NCBI RefSeq assembly: GCF_000168975.1
Contig: NZ_AAUW01000009.1
Location: 62,001 to 126,000 of the forward strand
Source: Roseibium aggregatum IAM 12614
GTDB taxonomy: Bacteria > Pseudomonadota > Alphaproteobacteria > Rhizobiales > Stappiaceae
Reading direction: 5' to 3'
Length of the DNA stretch: 64,000 nucleotides
In this document: positions 28,196 through 37,321 of the stretch, piece by piece
How positions within the stretch are numbered: the first letter of the stretch is position 1
How the letters are laid out: each line of letters begins with the position of its first letter
The notes under the pieces: model-generated
Databases searched by the model: none
Told to the model about the DNA's origin: nothing
What the model saw: only the letters and a program-made list of their open reading frames with translations
Translations under genes and position numbers: made by a program

Positions 28196-28734
28196 CGCCG
28201 CGCAGGCCGCCCGAGCTCGATCGTCTTGATCCCTGCCATCGTGTCCGTCGTCAGACAGTCGTTCCGAATGCGCAGCTGGCACGTCAAGCCCTGCGGATTC
28301 TGCCAAAGTCTGGCCAGCTCTACGCGGACACCTTTACAATCCTTGTGTCGGGTGCCGAGGATCCGCAGCGCGTGAAGTCGCTGCTCCGGGAAACAGCCCC
28401 GAAATGTGAGGCGCTCCTGCCGCGTCCGGCTCCCCTGATCCGGCTGGCCGACGCGTCGTCAATTCCCTACCGCTACTCGCTTTGGGTGCACTTTGAAGGC
28501 TACATGTCGAGCTTTGCCGGGCGAGAAGAGCTTTTCTCCAGCATCCACAAGGCCTTCTCTGAGGCGGGTTTAGAGGTGACGGCCGAGGTGCAGGACGTCA
28601 GGTTCGAGCGCAAACGCCCTGCCAACCGGCTGCGACGCGGCGGTGCTCATTGCCGCTTCTGTGACGGCTGCGATTTCCTCCACTTGATGCGTGAGGCCGG
28701 GCGCGTGAGAGAACCTGATGATGAATTGCTGTGA
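28196..28734 (+). pseudogene. C-terminal fragment of a mechanosensitive (MscS-type) channel
   Basis: The readable frame gives VVPNAQLARQALRILPKSG, then TILVSGAEDP and SLWVHFEGYMSSFAG, GREELFSSIHKAFSEAGLEV and DVRFERKR. This order, ending in a beta/alpha domain with a conserved basic tail, matches the cytoplasmic C-terminal domain of MscS-family channels. The membrane part is missing, so it is a remnant. Such channels occur in acid- and osmotic-stress clusters, consistent with the neighbouring decarboxylase. Family assignment is by eye. Confidence 0.55.
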
Positions 28735-28742
28735 AGGGTGTC

Positions 28743-29005
28743 ATACCAACTTCAATAAATAGGAACCTATTCGACCATGACATGAGAGTGTTCCGCGAGG
28801 AGCGTGTCGCTGGGCGATGCGGGACATCGACCATGACGCGCGACGCGGCGGAACACTCTCATATCATGGCCTCCGGTGGCTTGTTCAGGCCCACCGGACT
28901 GCGTTGCGCCCCTTGACCGGCCAACCCAGGCCGATCTGCGCGCCGCTCCTTGCCGGCAGCCCTGAACAAGCCATCCAATGGGTTCCTATTTGTTGATGTT
29001 GGTAT
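28743..29005. mobile_element. 263-bp MITE-like element with nested inverted repeats
   Basis: The ends are a 25-bp inverted repeat with 23 matches (28743-28767 against 28981-29005), starting ATACCAAC and ending GTTGGTAT. Inside are two further perfect inverted repeats: ATGAGAGTGTTCCGC (28782-28796 with 28848-28862) and GGCTTGTTCAGG (28878-28889 with 28961-28972). There is no coding capacity. It looks like a non-autonomous insertion element able to fold into three stems. No clear target duplication is visible. Confidence 0.7.
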
Positions 29006-29071
29006 CATCGGTGCCGTCGCCACGATCAGCCTCATCAACTGCGGAAACCCGGCGCTACTGGATCTGCATTG

Positions 29072-30106
29072 CTATTCCGCAATCCGAGCAATCTGATCTG
29101 TCGTGGCATCGGCCCGAAAGCGTGTCGGCGTCTTGCCGGTCCATCGCTTGAATGCCCGGTCGAAGGTGGCGGGGCCTGAGAGGCCTACCCGAAGGGCGAT
29201 TTGCGAGATGGGTAGCCTCGTGTTCGACAGGAGGTCTTCGGTGATGCGCTGGCGCACGTCGTCCTTCATCTGACTGTAGGAGATGCCCTTTGCCGACAGG
29301 ATGCGCTGTACGCGCCGTGGATGCAGGCCGCAGATTGCGGCAAAGCTGTTCAGCGGCAGATCCTGGTCAGAGATATTGTCCGTCAGCACATTGCGAAGGT
29401 AGGATAGCGTCACTTCGTCAGCGCTATGGGGGGAAAATTCTCCTCTTGACGCTTCCACCAGGTCCCAGTCCAACGAAAATGGTGCCCAAAGCCATTGTGG
29501 GGGAAAGGAAATTCGCAAGCCGTTGATCTCGGACCTGATTAATGCACTGTTTGGTAGAAACTTCGGTGGAAGACCTGCGGTCGTCGGGACAGTGATGAGA
29601 ATATCATTGGGATCAAATACGTCACCGATACCTTGTTTGATTACTGTCACGTAGAAGGCAACGCCAACTGCATCCAACTGTATTGACGGCTTCACCCCCA
29701 TGATCGTGCGATGAATCTCCAAGCTTGCAACGTCGGATGAAATGGAGAGTGAGTATCTCACGTTATCAACTTGCTTAGAGATTTCCACCACCACCCGGGA
29801 GAGAAAGTCTCCCAAGTTGAACGAACGGGTCGCCGCCTCCCGTAGCCCAGTCGTGCCTCGTCTGGCAGTTTCGATCGCCACCTTTGCACCGAAATAGCGA
29901 TCGCCGAGCGTTTCGGCCATATCCTCCATCACAGAATAACAGGCGGACGCGTCAACCAACATAGCAGGATCGCTCAGCGCACTGAGCGGAATCCTGTTCC
30001 GGGCAAGAACAGCTTCGATATCACCGCCCCGTAAGGTGAAAGCCTTGGCGAGCGGGAACAAAACCAGCATTGCTCGCGTAAATCTCGGGTCAGATCGCTT
30101 GTTCAT
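29072..30106 (-). CDS. AraC family transcriptional regulator
   Basis: A 344-residue regulator. The N-terminal two thirds resemble the Arabinose_bd/OruR-type sensor domain (LAKAFTLRGGDIEAVLARNR, then SVMEDMAETLGDRYFGAKVA). The C-terminal AraC domain has two helix-turn-helix units: NSFAAICGLHPRRVQRILSA and PISQIALRVGLSGPATFDRA followed by FKRWTGKTPTRFR. It is transcribed away from the amidohydrolase cluster that starts at 30810, so it is the best candidate regulator of that cluster. The ribosome site before the ATG is weak. Confidence 0.9.
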   Translation of the reverse strand: MNKRSDPRFTRAMLVLFPLAKAFTLRGGDIEAVLARNRIPLSALSDPAMLVDASACYSVMEDMAETLGDRYFGAKVAIETARRGTTGLREAATRSFNLGDFLSRVVVEISKQVDNVRYSLSISSDVASLEIHRTIMGVKPSIQLDAVGVAFYVTVIKQGIGDVFDPNDILITVPTTAGLPPKFLPNSALIRSEINGLRISFPPQWLWAPFSLDWDLVEASRGEFSPHSADEVTLSYLRNVLTDNISDQDLPLNSFAAICGLHPRRVQRILSAKGISYSQMKDDVRQRITEDLLSNTRLPISQIALRVGLSGPATFDRAFKRWTGKTPTRFRADATTDQIARIAE

Positions 30107-30339
30107 CCGCAGTGTTCTTTCAACTCTCAGGGATTAACCCCGTAGGACAACTTTATGCCACCGCTGGCATGAGATGCAAACACCCGACATCACCGGCATG
30201 TTAGCTTTCATCCCAGATATGAGAGTAACGGGCGACTTGCGCACGGCGCGACGACTTCAGGATGCGCAGAAGCATGTGAATGTTACGGACAGGATTCCTG
30301 GGAACCGCGACGATGTTGGCTTTGCTGTTATCTACGACG
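30107..30339. other. Promoter region between the AraC gene and remnant genes
   Basis: About 230 bases with no supported gene. It should contain the promoter of the AraC-type regulator and possibly the operator for the cluster downstream. Confidence 0.3.
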
Positions 30340-30720
30340 ACCGTGCTGGACAATGACATTGTCATCGCAGGAGGGCGGGTGATCGACCCCGAAAGCGGTC
30401 TCGATGCCATTCGCAATGCCTCCATCGAAGGCGACCCTGCAGCTCTGTCGTTGCTGGACATTTCGGTGACCAATCCCGCAACGGCGACGGCGAAGTCCCT
30501 GCCTACAACTCGGCCCAGTGGGACCATGTCTTCAGCGACGGCGCCATGTTCAAGCACGGCAACATGGGACAGGGGATCTATGTCGATCCCGCCCGCGATT
30601 TCTGCGGCATGTATTTCGGCTTGGCTCCCAACCAGGATGAAATCTCGGGGATCGATCATTCGCCGGGATATCTGCGCAACGCGGCGAGAATACAGGCCGG
30701 GGGTAAGCCCCTGATGTGCC
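30340..30720 (+). pseudogene. Remnants of an amidohydrolase N-terminus and a serine-hydrolase C-terminus
   Basis: Two unrelated fragments lie side by side. From about 30346 the translation is LDNDIVIAGGRVIDPESGLD, the start of a D-aminoacylase-like amidohydrolase without its signal peptide. From about 30484 a different frame reads NSAQWDHVFSDGAMFKHGNM and continues with GIYVDPARDFCGMYFG, which resembles the C-terminus of class-C-beta-lactamase-family serine hydrolases. Neither has a usable start or full domain. They show the cluster has lost at least two hydrolase genes. Confidence 0.6.
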
Positions 30721-30809
30721 CAGCTTGCCGCCGGACAGGGCGATCCGCAATGCAGTCGTGAACTGAAACTGTCTGAAATACAATGAAAAACTGTGACAGA
30801 GGGAACTCC

Positions 30810-32447
30810 ATGATGGCGAAAACGTCGCTTTTGACTACGACAACACTTGTTGCCGGGCTGCTGACCGTTTCAGCGGCATTCGCGCAAGACTATGATCTGG
30901 TGATCAACAACGGCCGGGTGATCGACCCGGAAACGCTGTTCGACGATATTGCCAATGTCGGCATCAAGGACGGCCGCATTGTCGCGATCAGCCAGGACGC
31001 ACTCACGGGTTCCGAAACGATGGATGCCACCGGCCACATCGTGGCGCCGGGTTTCATCGACACGCACTTCCACTTCCAAATGCCGGTCGGCTATTCCCTC
31101 GGGTTGCGCGACGGGTTGACCAGCAGCATGGATTTCGAGATGGGCTGTGCGGGATCCTATATGGCGCAATGGTACGAAGATCGTGCCGGCGTGACCCAGG
31201 CCAACTATGGGTGCGCGGTCAGCCACGAATTTGCCCGCGCGATGGTGATCGACGGGTCGGACGGCGATTACATGAGAGACGGTCCCTTGGCCGCTTATGA
31301 TACCCGAGTCAATACCGGCTGGAGCGCGACGCGTCCGACCCTGGAACAGGGCAACGCGATTCTCGAAGAGCTTGACAAGGGCCTGCAGGCTGGCGCCCCC
31401 GGCGTCGGCAGCACCGTGGGCTACATGAGATCGGGCGTCTCTTCGCGCGAGATGTTCGAGGTGCAGAAAGTCGCGGCGCGCTATGGCCGGCCGACCGGTG
31501 CTCACACGCGCTATACGCTCGGCAACGACACGGCCGAGAACAACGGCGCACAGGAACTCGTTGCCAACGCCCTGGCGCTTGGCGCCCCGGCGATCGTGCT
31601 GCACTTCAACAACGACGGCTGGCAGCTGGCGCACGAGATGATTATCAAGCTTCAGGAACAGGGCCACAACATCTGGGGTGAAGTCTATCCCTACGCTGCG
31701 GGTTCCACCACGATCAATGCCGAGTTTCTGGTGCCTGAGAGCTGGATCGACGAATTTGGCAGACGCTATGAAGATACCATGCTGGATCCGGTCACGGGTG
31801 AGTTCTATACCTTGGAGACCTACAAGGAGACCGTTGCATCCGAACCGGCCAGGCCAATCGTCATCTTCAAGCAGCCCAAAGAAAACGAGGCGAAGTGGCT
31901 GACGCTGAAGGGCGTGACCATGGCCAGCGATGCGGTTGGTGCCATGCCGTACGACGCCCCCTGGGATTACCCGCTGGACCAGTTGGGCGGCACGCATCCG
32001 CGAACGGCTGGTGCCCGAGGCGCTACGATCCGGCTCGGTCGGGAAAACAACATCCCGATGATGCAGCTGATGTCGATCCTCAGCTACAACGCTGCCAAGC
32101 ATCTGGGCGCTATCGGCCTGAAATCCATGCAGGAGCGCGGCCGCATCCAGACGGGCATGGTTGCCGATATCGTGGTCTTTGACCCTGAACTCTTCACCGA
32201 CAATTCAACCTACGAACAGGGCAGCATCCCTTCGACGGGCATGAAAGCCGTGATCGTCAACGGTCAGGTCACTGTGCGTGACGATGTGCTGCTTCCTGTC
32301 TTCGCTGGTCAGCCGATCCGGTTTGACCCGGAAGACAAGCCGCGCTTCGAGCCGATCTCGGAAGAGGCGTGGAATGCCGAATTCTCGACCGGTATGCCTT
32401 TGCCATCTGACTTCACGGGTGCCTTTCCCCAGAAAGTCGAAAACTGA
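30810..32447 (+). CDS. Exported D-aminoacylase-like amidohydrolase (copy 1)
   Basis: A 545-residue member of the N-acyl-D-amino-acid deacylase family. The signal peptide (KTSLLTTTTLVAGLLTVSAA, then FAQ) sends it to the periplasm. The mature protein starts YDLVINNGRVIDPETLFDD. Metal-site residues are visible: His-x-His in IDTHFHFQM, a Cys in FEMGCAGS (the bridging-Cys position of D-aminoacylases), His in TGAHTRYT, His in VLHFNNDG and Asp in MASDAVG. The ATG pair at 30810 follows AGAGGGA. A DUF3299 gene follows 31 bases later. It is nearly identical over long stretches to the gene at 35006. The exact substrate is unknown. Confidence 0.85.
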   Translation: MMAKTSLLTTTTLVAGLLTVSAAFAQDYDLVINNGRVIDPETLFDDIANVGIKDGRIVAISQDALTGSETMDATGHIVAPGFIDTHFHFQMPVGYSLGLRDGLTSSMDFEMGCAGSYMAQWYEDRAGVTQANYGCAVSHEFARAMVIDGSDGDYMRDGPLAAYDTRVNTGWSATRPTLEQGNAILEELDKGLQAGAPGVGSTVGYMRSGVSSREMFEVQKVAARYGRPTGAHTRYTLGNDTAENNGAQELVANALALGAPAIVLHFNNDGWQLAHEMIIKLQEQGHNIWGEVYPYAAGSTTINAEFLVPESWIDEFGRRYEDTMLDPVTGEFYTLETYKETVASEPARPIVIFKQPKENEAKWLTLKGVTMASDAVGAMPYDAPWDYPLDQLGGTHPRTAGARGATIRLGRENNIPMMQLMSILSYNAAKHLGAIGLKSMQERGRIQTGMVADIVVFDPELFTDNSTYEQGSIPSTGMKAVIVNGQVTVRDDVLLPVFAGQPIRFDPEDKPRFEPISEEAWNAEFSTGMPLPSDFTGAFPQKVEN

Positions 32448-32478
32448 TGGTGAGAAACCGGAATAAGGAGGCGAAAAC

Positions 32479-33141
32479 ATGCGGTTTTTGACCTCTGTCT
32501 TTGTGGCGGCCCTCTTGGCCGCCACTCAAGCATCTGCGGAACCAGAGGCAATCGAGTTTTCGGATCTTGCAGACCCCTTGGCCGTTGCCTTTGAAGACCC
32601 CTACGCAGCCATGGGGGTCGACATGCTGAACGAACTGAAGCTGTTGGTCCAGTCGGAGGAGAAGCTCGCTGGCACTGATCTTGATGAGGAGACACGGACG
32701 CGTCTGGAGGCCCGCCGCGCTGCTGCGCAGGACAAGCTCGAAGCGAATGGTCACGATGTAGATGTGTTGCTGGAGCAACGCTGGGACGTCGCCAAGAAGC
32801 GGCGGAATGCCCGCATGGCGCAAAATCCAATTTTCGATGGGGTCGAGGTCTCGATATCCGGCTACATCATTCCCGCGCCGCAGGCTGCGGATGGCAGCGG
32901 GTTCGGCTATCTGGTTCCGCAGGTCGGAATGTGCAGCCACCTTCCGCCACCGCCGCCGAACCAGCTTGTGCGGGTGAGGCTGCGGGCGGATCAGCAGGTC
33001 GAGTCCCTTTATTTGCCGGTTCGGGTGACGGGACTGCTGCGCGTTGAGCCAAGCGTTGAGACCATATTCGTCCTCGACGGGGACACGCGCATGCTGAGTG
33101 GCTGGACCCTGGATGCGGAAATCGTCGAGTCACCGGAATGA
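32479..33141 (+). CDS. Exported DUF3299 protein (copy 1)
   Basis: A 220-residue protein with signal peptide MRFLTSVFVAALLAATQAS. A helical middle (residues about 45-110) is followed by the DUF3299 core: SISGYIIPAP, then VPQVGMCSHLPPPPPNQLV, with the conserved Cys-x-His and poly-Pro-Asn-Gln. AAGGAGG at 32464 supports the start. In Pseudomonas aeruginosa a DUF3299 gene (PA4066) lies in a zinc-responsive operon with a MacB-like ABC pair; that pairing recurs at 41611-44296. The Cys/His motif suggests metal handling, but no function is proven. Confidence 0.85.
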   Translation: MRFLTSVFVAALLAATQASAEPEAIEFSDLADPLAVAFEDPYAAMGVDMLNELKLLVQSEEKLAGTDLDEETRTRLEARRAAAQDKLEANGHDVDVLLEQRWDVAKKRRNARMAQNPIFDGVEVSISGYIIPAPQAADGSGFGYLVPQVGMCSHLPPPPPNQLVRVRLRADQQVESLYLPVRVTGLLRVEPSVETIFVLDGDTRMLSGWTLDAEIVESPE

Positions 33142-33313
33142 AGCAGGACTGACTTTCTCCATTTGCCCGAGCGAAACCGTCAATACGGGCACCTGACGAC
33201 CTCGCACACTGGCAGGTATGACGCCTGCCAACCATGATAGCGCGATCAAAGATTTTGACTGCCATCTACCCGAAGCAGGTGTCGCAAAAGTGCAGATTGA
33301 AAAGGATAATGGG

Positions 33314-34939
33314 ATGACGAAAAGAAAACGCCTGCTGGTCAGCACACTAATATTGGGTGTCATGTCCGTTGTGCCGGCATATGCGCAGAACTACGATCTT
33401 GTCATCAACAATGGACGGGTCATGGACCCCGAGACCAACTTTGATGGCGTGCGCAACGTCGGGATAAAGGATGGGAAGATTGCTGCGATCACCGAGGACG
33501 CGATCCAGGGCGACGAAACCATCGACGCCAGTGGTCACGTTGTTGCCCCGGGCTTTATCGAGGGGCACCAGCACGCAACCGATCCGTTCAGTCGCAAGGT
33601 CAATTTGCGCGATGGCCTGACCACCCAGATGGATTTCGAAGCAGGCGCCGGCGATATCGCTAAATGGTATGCAGAGGCCGAGGGTAAAACCCAAGCCAAC
33701 TACGGCATGGTCGTGCTCACAACACTTGCCCGTGTATCGGTGCTGGACAGTCCTGAAATAGCGGCTAGCGCTAATGACATGGGCGGCCTGTTCTCTATGG
33801 TGGGTCGCGCCGCCGCAAAGGCCCAGAGTGAAGGACGCAAGCCAGGCTGGACTGCCACCTTACCCAACAAAGAGCAGATGACTGAGATCATGCGCCTGGT
33901 CGACGAAGGCCTTCGCCAAGGTGCCTTGGGCGTGGGCATTCCAGTCGGCTATATGACCACGGGCGTGACCCAGTACGAATTGTATAAATACCAGGAGTTG
34001 GCATCAAAATACGGTCGCATTTCGAATGGGCATGTACGCTTTGCGGGTGTCAGACCTCCCACCGGAGGACAATTGGGTGTTCAGGAAATGCTGGCCAATG
34101 CCATGGTTTTGGACGCACCTTTCTTGGCTTCACACCTGAACAGCAACATGGACTGGGAGTACACGATCCCGCTCATCAACGACGCAAGAGAAACGCGAGG
34201 CGCCAAAGTATGGGGTGAGGTTTACCCTTATGCAGCGGGCGGCACCATTGCTTCGACCGATATTCTCACAGAGTCGAGCATGGCTCAGATGAATATAACC
34301 TATTCGAACGTCTCCAACCTTGACGGCACGCGTTGGGACAAGGCGATGTACGAGGACGTTCGCAAGAATGATCCCGGCAGATCGATATTGATTTTCAACA
34401 ACCCCCCTGAGGACATCGCTAAATGGATGGCTCAGCCGGGAGTTGTCGTCGTCTCAGACGGCATGGCCATCCAGGACGAAAATCTCGACTACTACCCTTG
34501 GGATTCCCCTTATGAAGGCAAGTCGGTTCACCCGCGCAGTGCAGGTACCCGCGCCAAGGTGCTGCGCATGGTGCGTGAAGATAAGAACATGCCTTTGATG
34601 GAAGCCATCTCCAAGATGAGCTACCTGCACGCCAAGTACTTTGCTGAGCTGGGCGGCATTAGCCAGTTCAGGACCAAGGGTCGGGTGCAGGTGGGCGCCG
34701 ATGCAGACATCGTCGTCTTCAACCCGGACACGGTCACTGACAACAGCACTTACGAGCCAGGCATGGGCGCATTGCCCTCGACCGGCATTCCCTACGTGTT
34801 GGTGAACGGTGTCGTGGTGGTGAAGGATTCCGTGGTTCAAAAGGTCTTTCCGGGCAAGCCAATTCGCTTCCCGGTTCAGGAGAAGGGCCGGCTGGACCAG
34901 ATTACTATCGAACCCAGGGAATTTGACCCGAACCAGTGA
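33314..34939 (+). CDS. Exported D-aminoacylase-like amidohydrolase (divergent copy 2)
   Basis: A 541-residue paralogue of copies 1 and 3 with a signal peptide (RLLVSTLILGVMSVVPAYAQ). The fold and most metal residues are kept: His-x-His in IEGHQHATD, His in SNGHVRFAG, His in ASHLNSNM and Asp in VVSDGMA. The position of the bridging Cys reads FEAGAGDIA, so that Cys is missing. It is clearly more diverged than copies 1 and 3 are from each other. Base composition is slightly more A/T-rich than its neighbours, suggesting separate entry. Substrate unknown. Confidence 0.82.
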   Translation: MTKRKRLLVSTLILGVMSVVPAYAQNYDLVINNGRVMDPETNFDGVRNVGIKDGKIAAITEDAIQGDETIDASGHVVAPGFIEGHQHATDPFSRKVNLRDGLTTQMDFEAGAGDIAKWYAEAEGKTQANYGMVVLTTLARVSVLDSPEIAASANDMGGLFSMVGRAAAKAQSEGRKPGWTATLPNKEQMTEIMRLVDEGLRQGALGVGIPVGYMTTGVTQYELYKYQELASKYGRISNGHVRFAGVRPPTGGQLGVQEMLANAMVLDAPFLASHLNSNMDWEYTIPLINDARETRGAKVWGEVYPYAAGGTIASTDILTESSMAQMNITYSNVSNLDGTRWDKAMYEDVRKNDPGRSILIFNNPPEDIAKWMAQPGVVVVSDGMAIQDENLDYYPWDSPYEGKSVHPRSAGTRAKVLRMVREDKNMPLMEAISKMSYLHAKYFAELGGISQFRTKGRVQVGADADIVVFNPDTVTDNSTYEPGMGALPSTGIPYVLVNGVVVVKDSVVQKVFPGKPIRFPVQEKGRLDQITIEPREFDPNQ

Positions 34940-35005
34940 GTCGTACCCGGTGGAGGAAATTGACAAAAGTACTTGACGACACTTGCAGTCATGAGGAGAC
35001 GAGTA

Positions 35006-36643
35006 ATGCGTAAGAAATGGACGCGCTTATTGGCAACGAGCCTCGTTTTGTGTGCGTTGACCCCGTCGGTAAGCTTTGCGCAAGACTATGATCTTGTGAT
35101 CAACAACGGCCGGGTCATCGACCCGGAAACGCTGTATGACGATGTCGCCAATGTCGGCATCAAGGACGGCCGGATTGTTGCGATCACCAAGGATGCAATC
35201 ACGGGTGCAGAGACGGTGGATGCCACCGGCCACATCGTGGCACCGGGCTTCATCGACACCCATTTCCATTTTCAAATGCCGGTCGGCTATTCCCTCGGGT
35301 TGCGCGACGGGTTGACCACCAGCATTGATTTCGAGATGGGCTGTGCGGGATCCTATATGGCGGAATGGTACGAAGCGCGTGTCGGCGTGACCGGGGCCAA
35401 TTACGGCTGCGCGGTCAGCCACGAATCTGCCCGCGCGATGATCATCGACGGTGCAGACGGCGATTACATGAAAGACGGCCCCCTTTCCGCTTTGGAAACC
35501 CGGAAGAAAACGGGCTGGAGCCAAACGCGCCCGACCCTGGAACAGGGCAACGCGATTCTCGAAGAGCTTGACAAGGGCCTGCAAGCTGGCGCCCCCGGCG
35601 TCGGCAGCACCGTGGGCTACATGAGATCGGGCGTCTCTTCGCGCGAGATGTTCGAGGTGCAGAAAGTCGCCGCGCGCTATGGCCGGCCGACCGGTGCTCA
35701 CACGCGCTATACGCTCGGCAACGACACGGCCGAGAATAACGGTGCGCAGGAACTCGTCGCCAACGCCGTGGCGCTTGGCGCCCCGGCGATCGTGCTGCAC
35801 TACAACAACGACGGCTGGCAGCTTGCACACGAGATGATTACCAAGCTTCAGGAACAGGGCCACAACATCTGGGGTGAAATCTATCCCTACGCTGCGGGTT
35901 CCACCACGATCAATGCCGAGTTTCTGGTGCCTGAGAGCTGGATCGACGAATTTGGCAGACGCTATGAAGATACCATGCTGGATCCGGTCACGGGTGAGTT
36001 CTATACCTTGGAGACCTACAAGGAAACCGTCGCATCCGAACCGTCCAGGCTAATCGTCATCTTCAAGCAGCCCGAAGAAAACCAGGCGAAGTGGCTGACG
36101 CTGAAGGGCGTGACCATGGCCAGCGATGCAACTGCTGGCACGCCGTATGACGCCCCCTGGGATTACCCGCTGGACCAGTTGGGCGGCACGCATCCGCGAA
36201 CGGCTGGTGCCCGAGGCGCTACGATCCGGCTCGGTCGGGAAAACAACATCCCGATGATGCAGCTGATGTCGATCCTCAGCTACAACGCTGCCAAGCATCT
36301 GGGCGATAGCGGCCTGAAATCCATGCAAGAACGCGGCCGGATCCAGACGGGCATGGTTGCCGATATCGTGGTCTTTGACCCTGAACTCTTCACCGACAAT
36401 TCAACCTATGAAAAGGGCAGTATCCCTTCGACGGGCATGAAAGCCGTGATCGTCAACGGTCAGGTCACTGTGCGTGACGACGTGGTGCTTCCTGTCTTCG
36501 CTGGTCAGCCGATCCGGTTTGACCCGGAAGACAAGCAGCGCTTCGAGCCGATCTCGAAAGAGGCGTGGAATGCCGAATTCTCGACCGGTATGCCTTTGCC
36601 ATCTGACTTCACGGGTGCCTTTCCCCAGAAAGTCGAAAACTGA
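35006..36643 (+). CDS. Exported D-aminoacylase-like amidohydrolase (copy 3, near-twin of copy 1)
   Basis: A 545-residue protein with signal peptide (MRKKWTRLLATSLVLCALTP to SFAQ). From YDLVINNGRVIDPETLYDD onward it differs from copy 1 at only scattered positions, with long identical DNA stretches, and ends with the same PSDFTGAFPQKVEN. All metal-site residues, including the Cys of FEMGCAGS, are kept. GAGGAGA precedes the ATG at 35006. It has lost the DUF3299 partner; a degraded start of that gene remains just downstream. A recent duplication or gene conversion is the likely cause. Confidence 0.85.
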   Translation: MRKKWTRLLATSLVLCALTPSVSFAQDYDLVINNGRVIDPETLYDDVANVGIKDGRIVAITKDAITGAETVDATGHIVAPGFIDTHFHFQMPVGYSLGLRDGLTTSIDFEMGCAGSYMAEWYEARVGVTGANYGCAVSHESARAMIIDGADGDYMKDGPLSALETRKKTGWSQTRPTLEQGNAILEELDKGLQAGAPGVGSTVGYMRSGVSSREMFEVQKVAARYGRPTGAHTRYTLGNDTAENNGAQELVANAVALGAPAIVLHYNNDGWQLAHEMITKLQEQGHNIWGEIYPYAAGSTTINAEFLVPESWIDEFGRRYEDTMLDPVTGEFYTLETYKETVASEPSRLIVIFKQPEENQAKWLTLKGVTMASDATAGTPYDAPWDYPLDQLGGTHPRTAGARGATIRLGRENNIPMMQLMSILSYNAAKHLGDSGLKSMQERGRIQTGMVADIVVFDPELFTDNSTYEKGSIPSTGMKAVIVNGQVTVRDDVVLPVFAGQPIRFDPEDKQRFEPISKEAWNAEFSTGMPLPSDFTGAFPQKVEN

Positions 36644-36648
36644 TGGTG

Positions 36649-36716
36649 AGCAACTGAGGCAAGGGGAGGCGGGATCATGCGGCGTTTGATCTCCGCCTCC
36701 CCGATAAATACTTAAA
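36649..36716 (+). pseudogene. 5' remnant of a DUF3299 gene (left of hdeD)
   Basis: ACTGAGGCAAGG and GGAGGCGGGATCATGCGG are followed by a 12-codon frame (MRRLISASPINT, stop). It matches the ribosome site and start of the DUF3299 gene at 32479 and the remnant at 37322. It appears to be what is left of a DUF3299 gene after recombination. Confidence 0.55.
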
Positions 36717-36732
36717 GAAGGAAGAACCGGTT

Positions 36733-37254
36733 ATGGCGATAAGGATTTCGACGAAATATTTCTGGCTTGGGGTGCTGACAATGGCTCTCGGTGTCGTCGT
36801 GCTGTTCAATGCAGTGATCGCGTCCGTGGCTATTGTTACGGTTACGGGCATGTTTTTCTTGCTTGGCGGCGCTCTGCAAATTGCCCTTGGGTTCTGGACT
36901 GAAGGCCTAGGCAACAGGATACTGACCTGGTGCCTTGGCGCTCTGACAGCATTTCTGGGCTGGTCATTCATGGCCAACCCGCTTGCCGGCATCATATCGC
37001 TATCTACCTTCCTGCTGATCCTCCTCGCGGCAAGCGGCATCGTCCAGATCCTTTTCGCCTTCCGCGTCAAAGGCACACGGTTCTTCTGGCCGCTTTTGTT
37101 GGCGGGGTCAGTGTCTGTCGTCCTGGCAATAATTCTCTTGTCATCGCCAGGTGCAACACTGGTTCTGCTCGGGACCCTGCTCGGAATCCAGATGCTTTGT
37201 TCAGGCGCGAGCCTGACCATGATGGGGATGTTTTTCAAGGAAACCCGTCAATGA
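36733..37254 (+). CDS. hdeD: HdeD family (DUF308) membrane protein
   Basis: A 173-residue protein with six predicted membrane helices in three pairs, each pair containing the Gly- and Phe-rich signature of HdeD proteins (VTVTGMFFLLGGALQIALGF, FLLILLAASGIVQILFAFRV). E. coli HdeD is an acid-resistance membrane protein of unclear mechanism. An AAGAAGGAAG ribosome site precedes the ATG. The gene is flanked by two copies of a degraded DUF3299 start, as if it had been inserted as a cassette. Confidence 0.88.
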   Translation: MAIRISTKYFWLGVLTMALGVVVLFNAVIASVAIVTVTGMFFLLGGALQIALGFWTEGLGNRILTWCLGALTAFLGWSFMANPLAGIISLSTFLLILLAASGIVQILFAFRVKGTRFFWPLLLAGSVSVVLAIILLSSPGATLVLLGTLLGIQMLCSGASLTMMGMFFKETRQ

Positions 37255-37321
37255 CGAGATCTGGATTGTATGCCCGATGTCACGCCTGCCTTTCCGGCGG
37301 ATGGCGGCAACTGATCGTGAC

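Noticed and set aside
30870..32102. Long minus-strand frame opposite the first amidohydrolase
   Set aside because: Same shadow effect; the plus-strand protein has a signal peptide and metal-site residues.
36675..37238. Minus-strand frame of 187 codons opposite hdeD
   Set aside because: hdeD has the three-pair helix layout, a ribosome site and family motifs; the antisense frame does not.
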